Both the position numbers and the translations under genes were made by a program. Of a stretch of DNA of 64,000 bases, positions 26,800-35,802 are shown piece by piece; the first letter of the stretch is position 1, and the number at the start of each line of letters is the position of its first letter. A model generated the notes under the pieces. That model was not told the DNA's origin. It did no database searches and worked only from the letters and a program-made list of their open reading frames with translations. This stretch comes from Chersky-840 sp963794615 (lineage in GTDB: Bacteria; Actinomycetota; Acidimicrobiia; Acidimicrobiales; UBA8190). The stretch lies in assembly GCA_963794615.1 (NCBI GenBank), contig CAWCEP010000009.1, forward strand, positions 186,001 through 250,000, read 5' to 3'.

Positions 26800-29202
26800 C
26801 TACTCGCTACGCAACAGCGGGCTCGGGTGCTGGCGAGCAGAAACGAGGGCGGGGCCGATGGCGAGCACGTTCGCCACGACGAGCACGCCGACTGTAAGCG
26901 CAGCGATGACCCAAACCTGGGTCAACGCCACCGGCACGACACCCAGGTTGGTGGCGAACGCGTTCCACGCCAGATGACCGAGAGCGACACCGAGGGGAAC
27001 ACCAATCACAACCCCGACCAGCGCCACGGTTGTCGCCTGCCAACACACCACGGAAAGCACTTGGTGACGGACGAATCCAAGTGCTTTCAACAAGCCCAGT
27101 TCCCGGCGCCGGCGAGCAACGCTCACCACCAGGACATGCACCAAGGTGGCCGCCCCGAATAGGACGAGGACGACGCCGAGGATGAGGGGGAAGTTCACGG
27201 CTTCTCCGAAGTTGACGAGGTTGGTCGGGGTCACCAGTTCCTGGGACTGATAGGGGAATGCGCGGTCCAACTGCGCCACCGTGGACCGGCCACTGGCTCC
27301 ATTCGTCACGCCCACCAGCAGGACGTAGGTGAGATTGTCGGCGACGGTGGCGCGACACCGCGGCTCAGAGGGACCCGGTGCGCAGCGTGCGTCGACGAAG
27401 CCGGCGAGGCTGAAGATGGCGCCACTGTTGAGCCCCACCACGCCGAAGTCGGGGGGGAATGACGCTGTGCCCACGACGTGGAACTCGGATGTATTGAGGC
27501 CTCCCCTGGGAAGTGGCACCGTCACCCGTACCTCAGAACCCACGTGCGCGCCGGCCTGGTGAAGGGTCTTGTTCCCCAGGGCGATTTCCTGCGCGCCGGT
27601 AGGAAGTCGTCCGTTCACGAGCGAGACCAGCAACCTTCCCCGCAGCGGTCGGCCGGCGATGGCGTCGGTGGCTACGCCATTGACCGTGACCGAGCCTGAC
27701 GTGCCCAGTGTGATTCCCGTGACGGCGGTGTCGGCCCGCGCCTTCGAAAGCACCGGGTCGACGCTCGATGGACCGGGGTTGAATCCGTTGAACCACATCT
27801 GAAAGGCCTGTCCGTAGAGGGTGGGGGTGGCCGTGAGGTGTCTTAGGCTTGCTCCGAACACGGTGGTGCCGCACAACGCCGCCACCGCCAGGACGGTGCC
27901 GGCAAGCGCGCTCCCGACGGGCACAGCGTTGCGACCGTGTCCCCTTTCGAGAGCCCGCCGCACCCCGATCACGGTGCTCGGCGGTGCCCCGGCCGAGGCC
28001 AGCCGATTGGCGATGGGCGAGGGGCGCGCCGCCGGGGCGATGTCCTGAGCAAGCTGCATCCGGCCGGCACGCAGCGCCGGCCAGATGCTCAGGACGAGCA
28101 CGGCGGCCAGGACGGCCAGCGCCCCCAGGCCGAGGACCAAGGCGTCGAAGTCGAAGCCCGTCGTCGGCTCGGCGATGCGGGCTTCACCCACAGGGGTGAG
28201 CGGAGACAGAGCGAAGGCCAGCGCCACCGCGCCGATGGCTCCGGCCGTTCCCACGACGAGGGCACGCACCATACCCAGCGCCACGAGCTTTCCCGGCCCG
28301 AGCCCGATGGACGCCAGAGTGCGGTAGTCCTGGCTCTCCACCGATGCCTGCCGGCTGAGCGCCTGCGCCACCGTCGCCAGGCCGGCCAGCGCCGTCAGGG
28401 CGGCCAGCAGCCACCACCCTTGCGCCTGCGGGTGGATGGCGGCGGTGATGGTGGCCGTCGCCTCCTGGTCCCCCATCCCGAACGCCCCCACCGCGGTCGC
28501 GTCACTGTCGAAGCGCACAAGGTCGGCGCCGCGGCGAAGTCGTACTGCGTAGCCCGCGTACACGCCGGTTTGCGGATTCACCGCCCGATCGAATGCCCGG
28601 GTGGCGATGACCTCGTACGCCGGAGTCCCCACCGAAGGGAAATCACCTTCGTTCGCTTCGATCCCCACCACGCGCAATGCGACGGTCGGCCCGTGCGGAT
28701 GGAGTGGGGGTGTCGGAGCGTTGGACTGCGCCGGCGTGTAGAACGGGACATGGATCACGGAGCCAACGTGCACGCCAAAGTCCTGTTGGAGGCTGTACGA
28801 CGCGAGCACCTGATCGGCGGCAGACTGGTCGGGCAACTTCCCGGCCACCAGCTTGGCGAAATGCGGCAGCGACGCTGCGCTCACCTCGAAGACGCTGAAC
28901 GTATTGGCGGTCAGGAGATGTGTGCACGTGCAGGTCGGAGCCCCGTTGGCGGGCAATCCGATCTGGACGACAGAGGCCACCTCGGGCAGCTTGGCCAACT
29001 TGGGAAGAGGCCCCCCGCTGTAGATGAACGAGTCAAAGCCGTACGCCTTGGCGTATGCCGGGAAGGCCGAGGCGGTCCGTCGGCCCGCTGACGCCGCGCT
29101 CAACACCAGCCCGCCGACGACCGCCACCAGCCCGGCGAGAGCGAGCCAGCTCCTCCACCGGTGACGGAACTCGGCGCGCACTACGAACCTCACAGCCCCC
29201 AC
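26800..29202 (-). CDS. FtsX-like ABC transporter permease
   Basis: Membrane protein of about 800 residues. An N-terminal helix (SWLALAGLVAVVGGLVLSAA) precedes a large extracytoplasmic domain, a middle group of helices, a second periplasmic domain, and a C-terminal FtsX block with VSVARRRRELGLLKALGFVR. This is the MacB/LolC-type duplicated permease used for lipid or peptide export or mechanotransmission. No ATPase gene is adjacent, which is unusual. GTG 29202 is chosen because GGAGGAGG ends 7 bases before it; GTG 29229 upstream has none. Confidence 0.85.
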   Translation of the reverse strand: MGAVRFVVRAEFRHRWRSWLALAGLVAVVGGLVLSAASAGRRTASAFPAYAKAYGFDSFIYSGGPLPKLAKLPEVASVVQIGLPANGAPTCTCTHLLTANTFSVFEVSAASLPHFAKLVAGKLPDQSAADQVLASYSLQQDFGVHVGSVIHVPFYTPAQSNAPTPPLHPHGPTVALRVVGIEANEGDFPSVGTPAYEVIATRAFDRAVNPQTGVYAGYAVRLRRGADLVRFDSDATAVGAFGMGDQEATATITAAIHPQAQGWWLLAALTALAGLATVAQALSRQASVESQDYRTLASIGLGPGKLVALGMVRALVVGTAGAIGAVALAFALSPLTPVGEARIAEPTTGFDFDALVLGLGALAVLAAVLVLSIWPALRAGRMQLAQDIAPAARPSPIANRLASAGAPPSTVIGVRRALERGHGRNAVPVGSALAGTVLAVAALCGTTVFGASLRHLTATPTLYGQAFQMWFNGFNPGPSSVDPVLSKARADTAVTGITLGTSGSVTVNGVATDAIAGRPLRGRLLVSLVNGRLPTGAQEIALGNKTLHQAGAHVGSEVRVTVPLPRGGLNTSEFHVVGTASFPPDFGVVGLNSGAIFSLAGFVDARCAPGPSEPRCRATVADNLTYVLLVGVTNGASGRSTVAQLDRAFPYQSQELVTPTNLVNFGEAVNFPLILGVVLVLFGAATLVHVLVVSVARRRRELGLLKALGFVRHQVLSVVCWQATTVALVGVVIGVPLGVALGHLAWNAFATNLGVVPVALTQVWVIAALTVGVLVVANVLAIGPALVSARQHPSPLLRSE

Positions 29203-29459
29203 ACGCAGCCCTCCTCCTTCGAGTGTCACCTACGACGTGGCGATGGCCAAGGTGGCTACCAGGCACGGAGAGCCTCGTGCTGGCACCCCGTCCGCTCATC
29301 GGCACACACCGGCCTCATCAAGCTCGTCGACGCAACCCTTGCAGTGGCGGTACGCCCCCGTGAGTGCCTGCTGGGATTCCATGGCACCGAGTCGAGGACT
29401 ATTGACTGCACGTCCGCGCTCGGTGGATTATTTCGTGTGATTGCGCTCACGGAGGCAGC

Positions 29460-29930
29460 ATGGAGCGTATATGGCGAGTGCTGAGGTTCTGGCCGACGGG
29501 CCTGGGGATCGCAATGATGTCCGCCACGTTGGCTGCGTGCGGCGGCTCGACGCCTCCAACGGGCACAGTCAGTGGCACGGTGCACTTCGTCTCGGACGTG
29601 CCGCCGAATGTCCACTCGATCTACCCGAAGGTCGTTGCCTCACTCGGCAACCACCAGGCGGGTGAAACACCCCTCATCTGGGGTCCGATCACAGAGGAAG
29701 ACCGTGTTGCGGGAAGCAGCGTCAGTCGGAGCGGCTCCTACCGCATGTCCTTGGCTCCCGGTCGTTACGTCCTCGCGGTGGGCGGTGGACCAAAGCCGAG
29801 CTTTGTCGACGGCATCGTCGTGGTGCGAGCCAATGCGACAACTACTCGGGACATCTACGTGGTCTTCCATGGTTCTGGCTTGTGGCCAACCGGTTCGGCT
29901 GGTGGGATCAGGCTCATCCGGGGGTCGTAA
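29460..29930 (+). CDS. Putative lipoprotein
   Basis: Protein of 156 residues with a signal peptide ending in the lipobox LAAC (Cys27), followed by GGSTPPTGTVSGTVHFVSDV and a beta-rich domain resembling carboxypeptidase-regulatory-like folds (SGSYRMSLAPGRYVLAVGG). It is predicted to be lipid-anchored outside the cytoplasmic membrane. Function is unknown. GGAGGC precedes the ATG. Divergent from the FtsX-like permease. Confidence 0.72.
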   Translation: MERIWRVLRFWPTGLGIAMMSATLAACGGSTPPTGTVSGTVHFVSDVPPNVHSIYPKVVASLGNHQAGETPLIWGPITEEDRVAGSSVSRSGSYRMSLAPGRYVLAVGGGPKPSFVDGIVVVRANATTTRDIYVVFHGSGLWPTGSAGGIRLIRGS

Positions 29931-30145
29931 GCCAGATGATCGGCGACGTTGGCGCAGGGGCGGCGGGCAATGAATGTCGACCCCCGATCGGACCGAGAGG
30001 TCTTGCTAGTACAGGCGATGGCGGTGCGATGTTCGGGGATCCCGGTTGCTCGCGTATCGCCATGGCTCGGGCGATCCGTGCGGTCTGCGCTACGGCACTT
30101 GGTCGACTAACGAGGCTCAATCCAGGCGATAATGCTCGACGCCCA

Positions 30146-30979
30146 CTACGGCTTGCGGGCGGTGACGAGCCAGCATGCGCCGCCCAGCACGACACCCTCG
30201 GGCGTGGCGTACGGTTGCAGCGCTTCTATGGTCGCCTCGGTCCCGGCCTGCACCGCCTGGGGGTCCTTGGCCTCCACCAGCCGGCGTCCGATCTCATCAG
30301 AAAGCATGAAGGCGACGACGTCTTCGGGGTCGCGTCCCATGAGCATCCCGGCCTTGTGCGCCTCGACGGTGACCTCTGACCACCCGGCGGACTCAAGCAG
30401 GCCCCTGGTCCGCTGGGGGTCCGCTAGGGCGAAGGGTCCGGGGGTGCCAGGTTCGGGCAGCTCGGGAATGCCCACATGGGCCACGATCGCCATGGCGGGC
30501 ACCGTGATCCACTCGTTGGCGAACATCTCCTGCCAGCACACGAAGCACAGGCGGCCACCCGGGCGAGCTGCCATTGCCAAGTTGGCGAAGGCGCCCTCCG
30601 GGTCGTCGAAGAACATGACGCCGAACCGGCTCACGACAACGTCGAATGGTTGGTCGAAGGAGGCGGTCTGGGCGTCACCCTGGACGAAGTCGACGTCGAT
30701 CCTTTGTTCCTCGGCCCGCCGCCGGGCCACCCCCAGCATGGGCGCCGAGAGATCGAGGCCGGTCACCCGCCTACCGGGCCCTACGGATCGGGCCGCCTCC
30801 AGGCTGATGGCACCGTTGCCGCATCCGACGTCCAAGACCACCTCGCCCGGTTTGAGGACGGCGGCCGTCAGGAGCCGGCGGCCGAAGGGGGCGAGCATGG
30901 TGTCGAAGTGCTCGGCCTCTTTCACCCAGACATCGGCGGGGCGTCCGTTCCAGTAATCGACCATGTCAGCGTTCGGCAT
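30146..30979 (-). CDS. Class I SAM-dependent methyltransferase
   Basis: Protein of 277 residues with motif I VVLDVGCGNGAISLEAAR, motif II in RIDVDFVQGDAQTASF, and the post-I acidic residue in VTGLDLSAPM. This is the Methyltransf_11/25 type acting on a small molecule. YWNGRPADVWVKEAEHFDTM at the N-terminus is typical of a large actinobacterial group of unknown substrate. A 15-base palindrome lies about 55 bases upstream of its start. Confidence 0.88.
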   Translation of the reverse strand: MPNADMVDYWNGRPADVWVKEAEHFDTMLAPFGRRLLTAAVLKPGEVVLDVGCGNGAISLEAARSVGPGRRVTGLDLSAPMLGVARRRAEEQRIDVDFVQGDAQTASFDQPFDVVVSRFGVMFFDDPEGAFANLAMAARPGGRLCFVCWQEMFANEWITVPAMAIVAHVGIPELPEPGTPGPFALADPQRTRGLLESAGWSEVTVEAHKAGMLMGRDPEDVVAFMLSDEIGRRLVEAKDPQAVQAGTEATIEALQPYATPEGVVLGGACWLVTARKP

Positions 30980-31031
30980 GGCTACTTTCTAGCGCTGGCG
31001 GGCATCCGGTGCGCCGCCTGTCAAAACCTGG

Positions 31032-31046
31032 ACCTATCCGATAGGT
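31032..31046. promoter_or_regulatory. 15-base palindrome upstream of the methyltransferase
   Basis: ACCTATC-C-GATAGGT has perfect 7-bp arms about one base. It lies 53 bases before the methyltransferase ATG, in a gap with no gene (30980-31274), and looks like a repressor operator. Confidence 0.4.
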
Positions 31047-31274
31047 GCTTCGATGCCGGTAATCCGGCGTTGAGTTCACAACGCCCACAATCGACGCCGG
31101 AGCATGTTTTCGAGATCCAGCCTCTCCGCATCCAGCGTTACCTCCACCGGCAAATAGCGGGTGAAGGGGACCCTCAGCCCGATCTATGGCAGGATCATCA
31201 CGGTTACAGCTGGCTAATGCGGATCGCCCCCAGGGGTTTGTCATCGATGGATGCAAGAGTTGTTACGGGGAGAG

Positions 31275-31895
31275 ATGGAACTCAAAGTCGTTGGTGCTGG
31301 AGTCGGCCGGACCGGAACGCACTCACTCAAGATTGCACTGGAACAGCTCCTCGGTGCGCCCTGCCACCACATGCTGGAGATACTCGGAGATCCAAGCCAG
31401 GCTCCGGCATGGATCCAGGCAATTGAAGGACGCTCCGTCGACTGGGCGGTCATGCTAAGGCGCTATCAGGCCATCGTGGACTGGCCGGGTGCTTCATTCT
31501 GGCGTGAGTTATCACAAGCAAACCCCGACGCGCTCGTGCTGCTATCGGTGCGTGACCCTGCAGAGTGGTATCGGAGTGCGTCGAATACCATCTTCTTGTC
31601 GTTCGACCGTGTTCCTCCGGAGCTTGCACCTTGGATGATGGCGGTGCGTGAACTCCTTCGAAACCGGTTTAGTGATCAGTTGGATGACCCAGCTGCGATG
31701 ATGGATGCGTATGTTCGCCACAACAACGCGGTACGCAATGAGGTACCCGCGAGTCGGCTGCTCGAGTGGAACCTCGGAGACGGATGGGAACCGATCTGCG
31801 AGCGGCTCGAGCTACCGATTCCCACTGCGCCCTTCCCCGTAACGAACTCGACAGACGAGTTCCGCGAGATGGTCGGTATACCACCACTCATTTGA
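31275..31895 (+). CDS. Sulfotransferase-like protein
   Basis: Protein of 206 residues. VVGAGVGRTGTHSLKIALEQ is the PAPS-type phosphosulfate-binding loop of the Sulfotransfer_4 family, and LVLLSVRDPAEWYRSASNTI the 3'-phosphate-binding RDP segment. It probably transfers sulfate to an unknown acceptor; many members are uncharacterised. ATG 31275 is supported by GGGGAGAG just upstream. Its base composition is clearly less GC-rich than most of the window, which hints at transfer. Confidence 0.8.
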   Translation: MELKVVGAGVGRTGTHSLKIALEQLLGAPCHHMLEILGDPSQAPAWIQAIEGRSVDWAVMLRRYQAIVDWPGASFWRELSQANPDALVLLSVRDPAEWYRSASNTIFLSFDRVPPELAPWMMAVRELLRNRFSDQLDDPAAMMDAYVRHNNAVRNEVPASRLLEWNLGDGWEPICERLELPIPTAPFPVTNSTDEFREMVGIPPLI

Positions 31896-32152
31896 TCTGC
31901 GCTTGTTCGATAGAACACTCGAAATGGATCCGAGGGGGCCCGTTGAGTGAGACGTGATTGGCCCTGGCGGCGTCACCGCAGCCAGTGGTCGTGTCGGACA
32001 AACAGTTGGGACACACGCGTCGTGTAGTCGGGGGTCCGGTGCGTCGGGGCGGTGGTCAGATCACCGAACCAGGACGGGCCTTCGGGCAGGCCAAGGTGCC
32101 CCCTGGGACATCCGCTCTCCTGCGGATTCGCTGGACAGATCGGACATCCAAG

Positions 32153-32158
32153 TACGCT
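32153..32158 (+). promoter_or_regulatory. -10 box (TACGCT) of a leaderless start
   Basis: TACGCT ends 8 bases before the GTG at 32167, and no ribosome-binding site intervenes. A CTGGACA stretch about 15 bases further upstream could be the -35. Confidence 0.4.
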
Positions 32159-32166
32159 GCGCGACC

Positions 32167-32637
32167 GTGCCAGAGTGGAAGGCGTTTGAGCAAGCGGAAC
32201 CCGAGTTCGCCGGCCGGGTGCGGAAGCTTTTCGACGCCGGTCGCCACAAGACCATCGCGACGCTGCGCGCCGACGGCTCGCCGCGCATCTCTGGTATCGA
32301 GGCTGAAATTGTGGACGGCAATCTTCGGTTCGGCTCAATGACCGGCGCGCGCAAAGGGGCTGACCTCAAGCGGGATGCCCGCTTCGCCTTGCACGGCCCG
32401 ACGTTCCACCCTGAGGAGGGTCAGGAGAAGGACTGGCCCGGTGAGGCGAAGATCGCCGGTCGAGCCATCGCCGCCGTCCCCGTGACCGCGGCCGACGGCA
32501 GCGAGCAACCTGACGGGGAGATGTTCATCGCTGACATCACTGAGGTCGTCATCACCGGACTCGACGCCGAAGCCACCCGGCTTGTCGTTGAGTCGTGGAC
32601 GCCTGAGCGAGGACTCAGGAGGGTCGATCGGGAGTGA
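32167..32637 (+). CDS. Pyridoxamine 5'-phosphate oxidase-like (F420/FMN split-barrel) protein
   Basis: Protein of 156 residues with the split beta-barrel flavin-binding pattern: HKTIATLRADGSPRISGIEA, then GNLRFGSMTGARKGADLKRD and ARFALHGPTF. This is typical of actinobacterial PPOX-class proteins that use F420 or FMN. The substrate is unknown. GTG 32167 is the start of the conserved domain and has a -10-like TACGCT eight bases upstream. Convergent with the copper monooxygenase-like gene. Confidence 0.8.
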   Translation: MPEWKAFEQAEPEFAGRVRKLFDAGRHKTIATLRADGSPRISGIEAEIVDGNLRFGSMTGARKGADLKRDARFALHGPTFHPEEGQEKDWPGEAKIAGRAIAAVPVTAADGSEQPDGEMFIADITEVVITGLDAEATRLVVESWTPERGLRRVDRE

Positions 32638-32730
32638 CGAGCGGACAATCGATCGTGTTGAACCGTCTCGTCGGTGCGGGTCGGGGACGCCCCGGCCCTC
32701 TCTGGTTCCGTCGAGAGCGGGCCAGGTCGC

Positions 32731-33999
32731 TCAGAGCGAATCGTGCGCGTTGGGCACCGACGACGTTTCCCATGTGACCCCCACGCACATCTCATCGGAT
32801 GATCCGTCGCCGAACGTGACGAAGTGTGGCGGCGCCTTGCGGAGGATAGGCAGTTGCTGCGCCAGCGTGGGATTGTAGGTGCAGTTGATCTGTATCCGGT
32901 CACCTCGACTCACGGTGATGGGCGGTACGTTGTACGCCTTCTGGTAGTCGAAGTTGTAGTTCGGGACGTTGAGGATGGTCTTGGCCTGTGAGGTCCCCGG
33001 ATTGAGCACCATCGTGAACCCGACCCCCAACAGGTGCATGTGGGGCTGGATCCTGACGATGTAGCCGTCCGATCCGATCCGCCACGTGCACGTGGCGGTG
33101 TCACCGGCGGGCGGGTTGTCCGCGTTTTCGCCACATGCCAGGTCGATGAGTTTGGTCATCTGGACGCCGCCGGCGCCGAAGCGCTGCTGCAGGTAGCTGA
33201 GCGACCCCTGGTAGCTGCAATAGGGGCCGGTCACGCCGGCCGGGCACGGGATGTTGGGCGGGGCCACCAGGTACTGGGACTGCATCGGCAGCAGCGGTGT
33301 GGACACGGGCACGGTGTTGAGCACGAGTCCGTTCGTGACCGGCTTGTCGCCTACCAGCAGGTTGTAGTGCACCTGCTCGATGACCAGGCTCCCCTCGGGA
33401 AGCGAGATCCCCGTGCCTTTGGGGAGCACGTCGGCGCCGTGTCCCGGAGCCCACACGCTCAGGAAGGGAGTGCTCAAGAAGGCGGCGAGGGACGCGTTGG
33501 GCAGCGACGGCGCGCCGAAGCACGTCCACCCTTTGCCGCCGGTGGCGGCGTTGGCCGCGATGGCCTGGGCCGTCATGGCCGGGGGCACCAGGGAGAGCAC
33601 GGCGTGGTGGACCTCGGGACTTCCCGGACGGAACTGGCTCGAGATGACGTACGAGTTCTTCGTGATGTGGGGGTTGACCAAGCTGCAGTGATAGTCATCG
33701 GTCGCCCCCACGGCCGCCTGGGGCGTGTACCGGGGCGAGGCCACCGACACGGTCGAGATCAGCGAGTTCGTCGTCGTCGTCTTGATCTTGCCCGCCCCCG
33801 ACGTGGTCGCCATCGCCACCGTGCCCAGCGTGCCGGCGACCACCACCACGCAGATGGCCACAATGACGGCGCGCGGCCCGCGCATGGCGCTGGCGAGGCC
33901 GCGTCGCTTGGGGGCGACGGGCCCACCCTGCGCCCCTTCGGTCGCCCTGTCCGCGCCGTCAGCAGGCTCGGTGTCGGCGTGTTCGATGAGATCGGTCAT
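32731..33999 (-). CDS. Membrane-anchored copper type II monooxygenase-like protein (PHM/DBM fold)
   Basis: Protein of 422 residues. A cytoplasmic N-terminus is followed by one membrane helix (about 43-62) and an exported domain. The exported part shows the peptidylglycine/dopamine monooxygenase copper ligands: DYHC at 102-105, HH131-132, His211 in EQVHYN, HMH320-322 and Met404 in GDGSSDEMC. Eukaryotic relatives hydroxylate with two coppers and ascorbate; bacterial members are mostly uncharacterised. The ligand set appears complete, so a catalytic secreted enzyme is plausible. Divergent from the gene at 34310 across about 310 bases. Confidence 0.8.
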   Translation of the reverse strand: MTDLIEHADTEPADGADRATEGAQGGPVAPKRRGLASAMRGPRAVIVAICVVVVAGTLGTVAMATTSGAGKIKTTTTNSLISTVSVASPRYTPQAAVGATDDYHCSLVNPHITKNSYVISSQFRPGSPEVHHAVLSLVPPAMTAQAIAANAATGGKGWTCFGAPSLPNASLAAFLSTPFLSVWAPGHGADVLPKGTGISLPEGSLVIEQVHYNLLVGDKPVTNGLVLNTVPVSTPLLPMQSQYLVAPPNIPCPAGVTGPYCSYQGSLSYLQQRFGAGGVQMTKLIDLACGENADNPPAGDTATCTWRIGSDGYIVRIQPHMHLLGVGFTMVLNPGTSQAKTILNVPNYNFDYQKAYNVPPITVSRGDRIQINCTYNPTLAQQLPILRKAPPHFVTFGDGSSDEMCVGVTWETSSVPNAHDSL

Positions 34000-34309
34000 G
34001 GTCCCCCGTCCCCGTCATCGGTCCACCTGATGCGCCGCGCCCCCGCGCCCAGGCAGCCGAGTTGTGGCTGGCCCGAAGGCTAACCCACCTGGCCGCCGAA
34101 TGCCGTGGTAACGAGACCACGGCAGAGTTCGAGGGGCATCGGCAGGTCGGAACGACCCGTCGTACCCACGGACTGGGCGCGCTGCCGCCCTAACCATTCG
34201 GTGATGTAGTGCCGAAGGGCTGAGCTGATGCGCCTGGGAGGGCCGGCCAGCGAGCCGGGAGGTCGGGATAGTCGTACAGTTCGACGATCTCCGAGAGGAA
34301 GGGTTCACC
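34000..34309. other. Divergent intergenic region, no gene seen
   Basis: 310 bases between two divergent starts. It must hold both promoters. I see no small ORF or RNA gene, and only the GAGAGGAAGGG ribosome-binding site at its right end is clear. Confidence 0.5.
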
Positions 34310-34588
34310 GTGACGGTCCGTATCCATACCAATCTTCCCGGCGTCAGTCGGGAGCAATTCGACGCCGTGCACAAGATCATCACGGCTGGCGCGCCGCCGA
34401 AGGGTCTCCTCTTTCACTCGTCAGCACCGAGTGAGGGTGGCTGGGTTGTGATCGACTTCTGGGAATCACGTCAGGACTACGACGCGGCAATGCCGGTGAT
34501 TCAGAAGGCGATGGAAACAGCCGGTGTAGCTCCTCAGGGAGCCCCGAGCGTCGAGGAGTTCCCCGTCCATGAGACATTCATACCTTGA
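34310..34588 (+). CDS. Hypothetical protein (dimeric alpha-beta barrel-like)
   Basis: Protein of 92 residues. VRIHTNLPGVSREQFDAVHK, GGWVVIDFWESRQDYDAAM and the end PSVEEFPVHETFI recall small ABM/EthD-like dimeric ferredoxin-fold proteins of actinobacteria. Function is unknown. GTG 34310 has GAGGAAGGG upstream at a suitable distance. Confidence 0.7.
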   Translation: MTVRIHTNLPGVSREQFDAVHKIITAGAPPKGLLFHSSAPSEGGWVVIDFWESRQDYDAAMPVIQKAMETAGVAPQGAPSVEEFPVHETFIP

Positions 34589-34766
34589 GCACGCAGGTAT
34601 CATCCGGATCGTTCGGGTTCAAGACGACCCGGGTCATGTCGCCGGAGTCACGCAGTGGACGAAGCGCCACAACTTCGAGGATTGCGACATCGCCTATTTC
34701 GGCGGAGGCATCGCTTCACCCGGACCACTCGGCGCCCAAGGACGTGAGCGGCCCCGCTGGAGGCAT

Positions 34767-35702
34767 TTACAGGTAGGTACGACCTGTCTCGGTTAGACGA
34801 GTGACGGCGTAGCCATCAAACGGGGAGGCGGCAACGGAGATGCACGCCAGGTCCACGAAGATGCGCCATAGATCGCGACGTTGCGGGAAGCCAGGGTCGA
34901 TCGGTAGGAACTCACGATAGCCGTGAAAGACGTCGTCGGGCACCGGCTGGAAGTAGTCGACGAGCGTCAAGTCGATCTCGGGGTGTCCGAAGTAGGGAGC
35001 GGCATCGGCGACCACGGCGCCGTCTTCGGTGCTGACGAAGTTGTGTTGTTGCGCGTCCCCGTGAAGCAACGTCGGTTGTGGCTCTGGACCGCAGAGCGAC
35101 GGCAGTCGTTGCACGAGGCGCTCCGTGCAAGCCGCAAGATCGATCGGTAGATGCCCCGAGTCAACGGCAGATCTGAGTGATGGAACGACACGCCGTTCGA
35201 TATAGAAGTCGACCCAGTGGTTGGAGGTGACAGGCTGGTTGTCTTGAGGCAAGGGGCCGAAGAAACCATTGAAATCGTCGAGTCCGAACCGTCCGTCGTG
35301 CACGTGATGCAAGGTGGCCAGGGTGTGACCAATCGCTCTCCAGTCGCCGGGGGTTCGATCCTCAGGAGGACGCTCGGACAGTGCTTCGGTCAACAGAAGG
35401 ACGCCGCCATCCAATCGGAGGAGACCGGTTCCGATCGGCGTCGGGATGGCGATCCCGGCCCGATCTCGCAGGAGGTTCAGGCCGCTCAGTTCGGCTCGGA
35501 GCTTCTCCTCGGCGTTGTCGCCGATGTCGAGCTTCGCGAACACCGAGAAGGGCTGGCCGTGCAGCACACCGCACGGATGGGATGCCCGGTCGTTCAGGTC
35601 GGTGAACGCGTGGATGACCCATCGGCGTCCGAGATGACGCGATGCTGCGCCTTCAACGGCGCTCTTGACGTTCGACTCGAGAAGTGGGTGTCCGACGACC
35701 AC
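34767..35702 (-). CDS. Fructosamine kinase-like / phosphotransferase family protein
   Basis: Protein of 311 residues with the aminoglycoside-phosphotransferase fold. LLHGDAQQHNFVSTEDGAVV is the catalytic loop, and APYFGHPEIDLTLVDYFQP the metal-binding segment in the form seen in fructosamine kinases (yYGdrExDLA). PFSVFAKLDIGDNAEEKLRAE carries the ATP-binding Lys and Glu. It probably phosphorylates a glycated amine or a sugar. GTG start at 35702; TAGGGT sits six bases upstream, so a leaderless start is likely. Confidence 0.78.
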   Translation of the reverse strand: MVVGHPLLESNVKSAVEGAASRHLGRRWVIHAFTDLNDRASHPCGVLHGQPFSVFAKLDIGDNAEEKLRAELSGLNLLRDRAGIAIPTPIGTGLLRLDGGVLLLTEALSERPPEDRTPGDWRAIGHTLATLHHVHDGRFGLDDFNGFFGPLPQDNQPVTSNHWVDFYIERRVVPSLRSAVDSGHLPIDLAACTERLVQRLPSLCGPEPQPTLLHGDAQQHNFVSTEDGAVVADAAPYFGHPEIDLTLVDYFQPVPDDVFHGYREFLPIDPGFPQRRDLWRIFVDLACISVAASPFDGYAVTRLTETGRTYL

Positions 35703-35708
35703 GAACCG

Positions 35709-35714
35709 ACCCTA
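35709..35714 (-). promoter_or_regulatory. -10 box (TAGGGT) of a leaderless start
   Basis: Read on the minus strand, TAGGGT is followed by six bases and the GTG at 35702. No ribosome-binding site is present. Confidence 0.45.
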
Positions 35715-35789
35715 CTGGCGGCGGCACCCGCCGACTCCGGGTAGCGAGGGCGCTCATGGGAAAGGCTCGCTGGTCGAAGGCAACGGCAA

Positions 35790-35795
35790 TACTGT
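35790..35795 (+). promoter_or_regulatory. -10 box (TACTGT) of a leaderless start
   Basis: TACTGT is followed by seven bases and the ATG at 35803, with no ribosome-binding site between. Confidence 0.45.
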
Positions 35796-35802
35796 CATCA
35801 CC

